Shown piece after piece: positions 60,283 to 64,000 of a stretch of DNA of 64,000 nt. A program made the position numbers and the translations under genes. The notes below the pieces were generated by a model that saw nothing but the letters and a program-made list of their open reading frames with translations, had not been told where the DNA came from and searched no databases. Each line of letters begins with the position of its first letter. Within the stretch, counting starts at the first letter, position 1. Source of the DNA: Ascaris suum (lineage: Eukaryota > Nematoda > Chromadorea > Rhabditida > Ascarididae); NCBI GenBank assembly GCA_013433145.1, contig CM024176.1, positions 10,278,520-10,342,519 of the forward strand. Reading direction: 5' to 3'.

Positions 60283-60855
60283 GTGGATGAACGTCTTACG
60301 TGCATTTCTCTGTGTCTGTCATTGCCTGTGTTCTTTGACTTCAGTCTGCAAGTTGCAAAATGTGCAGACACATATAACACGAACCTTGACTTGCCACCAT
60401 GCCAGCTTAATTTCTCGTTGACTGATCCTCTTATTGATGGACTGTGGACTCGTAAAAGGGCTATAAACAGGTAATAATACCCTTCTCTTCGAAGAAGTCT
60501 TATGATATATATGCACTTATATTCCGGATGGACACACATATGCGCATATGAGCAGAGTCGGTTTTATGTGAATTCTCCTCTTGAACGACTTGTATGGCGT
60601 AGAGACAGTTGGTTTTATGTGAATATCACAATATGTGAAACTATTTTAGTTTCTGAATAGTCAGCACAAACAGCTGCTTCTATTGGTGCGGTAGCAAAAA
60701 GCACACATCCTCGTGATTGTCATATTTTCAGTATTGATCTCTCTCAGCATAAGCTTCATGCATCTAGATGGATCATCACCGTCGTCAAATCTTTATTTCG
60801 CCATCGTGAATTGCATAGTTGTGTTTATGAAGCAATAAAATGTTGGTTAATATAA
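60283..60855 (+). CDS. Candidate two-exon gene for a small cysteine-containing protein, 5' end uncertain
   Basis: Exon 60283-60470 follows an acceptor TCTAGCAG and ends at AAACAG|GTAATA. An alternative acceptor, TTGACTTCAG, would start it at 60345. Exon 60732-60855 follows CATATTTTCAG and ends in TAA. Phases agree (two bases plus one, giving Ser). The peptide reads KCADTYNTNLDLPPCQLN, TDPLIDGLWTRKRAIN, then HKLHASRW and HSCVYEAIKCWLI: four cysteines, with a hydrophobic leucine-rich stretch before the first that could be part of a signal peptide. An upstream exon with the start codon was not found. I do not recognise the family; a small secreted protein is only a guess. Confidence 0.42.
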
Positions 60856-60859
60856 ATGA

Positions 60860-61490
60860 GATTTGCATACAGTTGCCTCAAATAAATATGCCTCTTTATG
60901 CTCTATTCGATCGTTTGCGGGATGGGATTGACTTGCATATTCTATGACTCTTTCATTTGTGAAGAATTTTTTTACGCATAGGACACTAAGAGGTCACATT
61001 GTGTCGTAATAGTGCTTCTCAATTTTTATCAGCGCTATTTACCTGATACGCAACCTCGAACTGCCAGACGGATAGGTAGGGCCATATATATAGCGAGTTT
61101 TGACGCATTTTGCAGCAGCAGATGAAAAGAAAACGGGCCTAAGGAGGATCCTTCTTGTTCACAGCTCACAAATTTGGTCAAACAAGAAACATCTAGTGAG
61201 AAAAGAGTGGAGGAAAGCAGTGATGGGAAAAAGGAAGGAGGAAGCAAGTGGGACGGGAGAGAGGTGTTTTTTTTTTGGTGAAAACTTGCTTACTCACTTA
61301 TAAAATAAAACACTCATTCTGCGAGCTCACAACCATCCATCGATTTTTTCTACTATGTTTTCTAGAACAGAATTTCTCATTTCTATGAGATATCCTGTAA
61401 ATATAAGCATTCCTTTTTCTACTTCATTAGATGAAATATATGGAGCAGTTTTTAGAGTATAGCAGTTTTCGCACATAAGCCAAATTAGAG
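60860..61490. other. AT-rich spacer
   Basis: No gene is recognised. Short overlapping frames at 61035-61303 are open on both strands and have no features. Confidence 0.4.
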
Positions 61491-61495
61491 GTAAC

Positions 61496-61768
61496 TTGAA
61501 ACGTACAATAAAAACTTTGCATTCCTGGAACCTTCTCGTAAATCTTCAATATATCATCTGTTTTTTTTTTCTCCTCCAAGCTGCTCTAAGCACGATGATC
61601 ACATGTTCACCTCGTTTTTCTCGGCACTTCGGCAAATTGGCTACCTGCGGAGCTTATAATTTACTACAGTGCTGTAATTACCTAAGTGCCGAAGGAATTA
61701 TCGGAGAAACGAAGACTGTAAATCAGTATCAGCCTCATTTAGAAGGAGAAATGGACCCAGTAATTTGA
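61496..61768 (+). CDS. Candidate terminal exon, cysteine-containing, unrecognised
   Basis: A frame runs to a stop (TGA) at 61766-61768. The downstream part, from about 61581 after the acceptor-like TTTTTCTCCTCCAAG, reads MITCSPRFSRHFGKLATCG, then YNLLQCCNYLSAEGIIG and a polar tail. Its phase does not join the donor at 60470, so it would belong to a different transcript or be a separate small ORF starting at ATG 61594. No family is recognised. Confidence 0.32.
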   Translation: MKRTIKTLHSWNLLVNLQYIICFFFLLQAALSTMITCSPRFSRHFGKLATCGAYNLLQCCNYLSAEGIIGETKTVNQYQPHLEGEMDPVI

Positions 61769-62069
61769 TAGTGCTTTAAAGAACGGTTACGTTAACTGTG
61801 TATAATCAACGCTGTTGAGAACTTCTTGTAAAATTCCTAAATGTCCTTCTAGCGTACTTTTCATATTCAAGTACTGTATATAGTACGGCTAGAAGTTTCC
61901 ATGTTGAAACGATCTGCTTCCTGAGAGGCTTATATGTCCTTCTTTTAAAAACTACTCAAGAAATTCTCATTCAGCTCACAACAAATGCATTCCCTCAAAC
62001 AATATTCAATGCGTGGTCATTTGAATTTGTTTGATTATAGTTCTAAATTTTTCGAATCTTCCATTTTTT

Positions 62070-62086
62070 CCCCCCCCCCCCCCCCC
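62070..62086 (-). repeat. Poly-C run of 17 (poly-G on minus)
   Basis: Seventeen consecutive C after CCATTTTTT. It is the same kind of run as at 8976, 29706, 30204, 39591 and 59113. Confidence 0.95.
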
Positions 62087-62386
62087 ATATAAATTCCTAT
62101 CATTACGTCTCATATGCATAAATTATGACTGAAAATTTGCATCTTTTTCTCATCTTTACATATATTTATATTTTGGAATGAGAAACTGCTGAATTAGCCA
62201 AATGTCTTATTCTGTTGCTTAGGCATTTGCGTAAATTCATCTGAAAGTTCGTCATGACTGGGACGAGTCTGCACGTACACATGTGTCTTGATATTTGTTT
62301 TCATTTCCTCGCTAATTCTGATGAGGCTTATTGTAATACGCAAAAGAATGCAGGACCTCACCAGTTGTGCGTTGCGGACACTTGCA

Positions 62387-62507
<121 letters not shown>

Positions 62508-64000
62508 GCTCATTTTCTCTAAAGGTTAATGTAGGCTGGACCATTCATTTTTTTAATGCTACTTCACATGCTATTGGTTTTTAGTACATATTCAGCTCCA
62601 TCCGACTGAAGAATCGCCGCTATGTTTTTTGCCTTCTTTTGCTGGTTACGCCTCATTTGTTAAGTCTGTTCTTAGTTGGAGCGTTCAAAAAGAATGCTAA
62701 TTGAGCCAAATGTGGCTAAACCACATTCACGACCATTTGCTCGCCAAAAGTTTTTTTTTTCTTTTTCATTTTTACAGCGCATTCATTGCTTTACGTTTTT
62801 TTTTTCAAATGATATAGGTGTGTGTCTGTTGAGATTTATGAATAGATCACATAGTCTAGACGATCATCTATCTTCAATTCTATTTTTGCAAAAAAAAAAA
62901 AAAAAGAGATAAATAAATAAATAAAATAACGATTGTAAAATAACATTTTTAGCCATTTATTATTACACAAAGCAAAATTTGTTCGTTTCAATGGAGCAAT
63001 TGTTGCTGTTATTTATATTTATTAGGCGAAATGAATTGATGCGTTCCGGTGGAGTGATTTTGTGTAATTTCTCGATCGGTTCCATCGTTTTAGCGTAGGT
63101 TGCATTAGATGAAAATATATAGAACCACATCATTTAACATATTTGTTGATATCTATCATCACCTACGTGGTTAATATGAAGATTTTTGAACACATCGAAT
63201 GAGCCTTGACGTAATGCCGCTATATTTTCTCATTCATAAATGAGTTGCACTTCAATTTGAAGTGATCCTTTGAAATTGAGCTATTGTATTTTGAGAGAAA
63301 TTCTTCATTTTTGATTTGCTCATTTGATTTACAATTAGTGAACATATAAACGAAACTATTATTGAAAAAATAATTATAAAATAACTCTGAAAGAAAAATT
63401 ACATTGAAAATTTCTTTTCCATTTTTTGAATTATTTTTGGTATAACGCATAGTTGAATCATTTCATAAAATCACTAATAATAACTTTTCCTCATACGTAT
63501 TGAATTCATCAATCCGTTAATGAAGCTGAGATTTTCAATTACAATTGATTACAAATTGAAATATAATAACCAAAAAATGAAAATTATTTCGAATATTGCA
63601 AATTATTTAGATGTGGAATATTTGAGAGAAATATTCCCCGACTAATAAACGAGCAAAAATTTGAGTATTGATGAAAACAATTGTATGAGAGTGATCTACC
63701 AATATACAAGTGAAATATTCTTTTGATTCACATTAAACGGCACTCATTAGCGCTATGAAAATTTTCTCTTCTATTGATTCTTATCCTTTTTAGATTTAAA
63801 TGATAGTGATAAGCGCGCACTGTTGAGTGAGTGATAAGCTTGTCAGTCGGAAATCATTATTTCAATACAATTCAATGAAGGGGTAGGAATAAATTGATTA
63901 TTGTTTCTCATACTCTATTGGTTAATTTTGCGCAATTAATCGCATTACAATGAATAGATAGGTATACATTACAATAGAAATGAGTTCTGGATAAGCTTGT

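Overview
The window is nuclear DNA of an animal, most likely a parasitic nematode of the strongylid type. The basis is its AT-rich sequence, genes split into exons of roughly 90-240 bp by introns of 0.4-6 kb with nematode-style TTTCAG acceptors, two members of glycosyltransferase family 92 (DUF23, strongly expanded in nematodes), a BEL/Pao LTR retrotransposon with an envelope-like tail, an RTE-type LINE remnant, and many long poly-G/poly-C runs. No species can be named from the sequence alone.

Layout. Positions 1-10390 are one copy of a ~3.25 kb repeat, split by a degenerate BEL/Pao element (2079-9210, coding on the minus strand). The second, uninterrupted copy of the repeat lies at 36172-39417 and serves as the empty insertion site. 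10391-13800 is mostly non-coding, with unrecognised coding-like islands. 13806-18330 holds the 3' six exons of a GT92 gene on the minus strand. 18.4-33 kb is AT-rich and holds several short coding-like stretches I cannot name, a 0.55 kb CA-rich satellite, and a GC-richer island at 30.0-32.05 kb. 33101-50506 holds a complete nine-exon GT92 gene on the plus strand. Its second intron contains the intact 3.25 kb repeat and its fifth a LINE remnant. 50.5-64 kb is AT-rich and mostly empty, with a few candidate exons (55.1-55.7 minus, 57.1-57.4 minus, 60.28-60.86 plus, 61.5-61.8 plus), a near-perfect 29-bp hairpin and a TA microsatellite.

The two GT92 genes are arranged head to head and share matching exon lengths and phases (192, 189, 102/93, 119, 190/187, 144 bp), so they are an inverted duplicate pair. 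Both encode the D-x-D glycosyltransferase motif (DYDE and DLDE). The plus copy has a signal anchor and looks like an intact Golgi-type type II membrane enzyme of about 487 residues. The minus copy lacks a recognisable 5' part in this window.

Exon structures are read by eye from open frames, splice signals, phase and the two-paralogue comparison. They have not been checked against transcripts.
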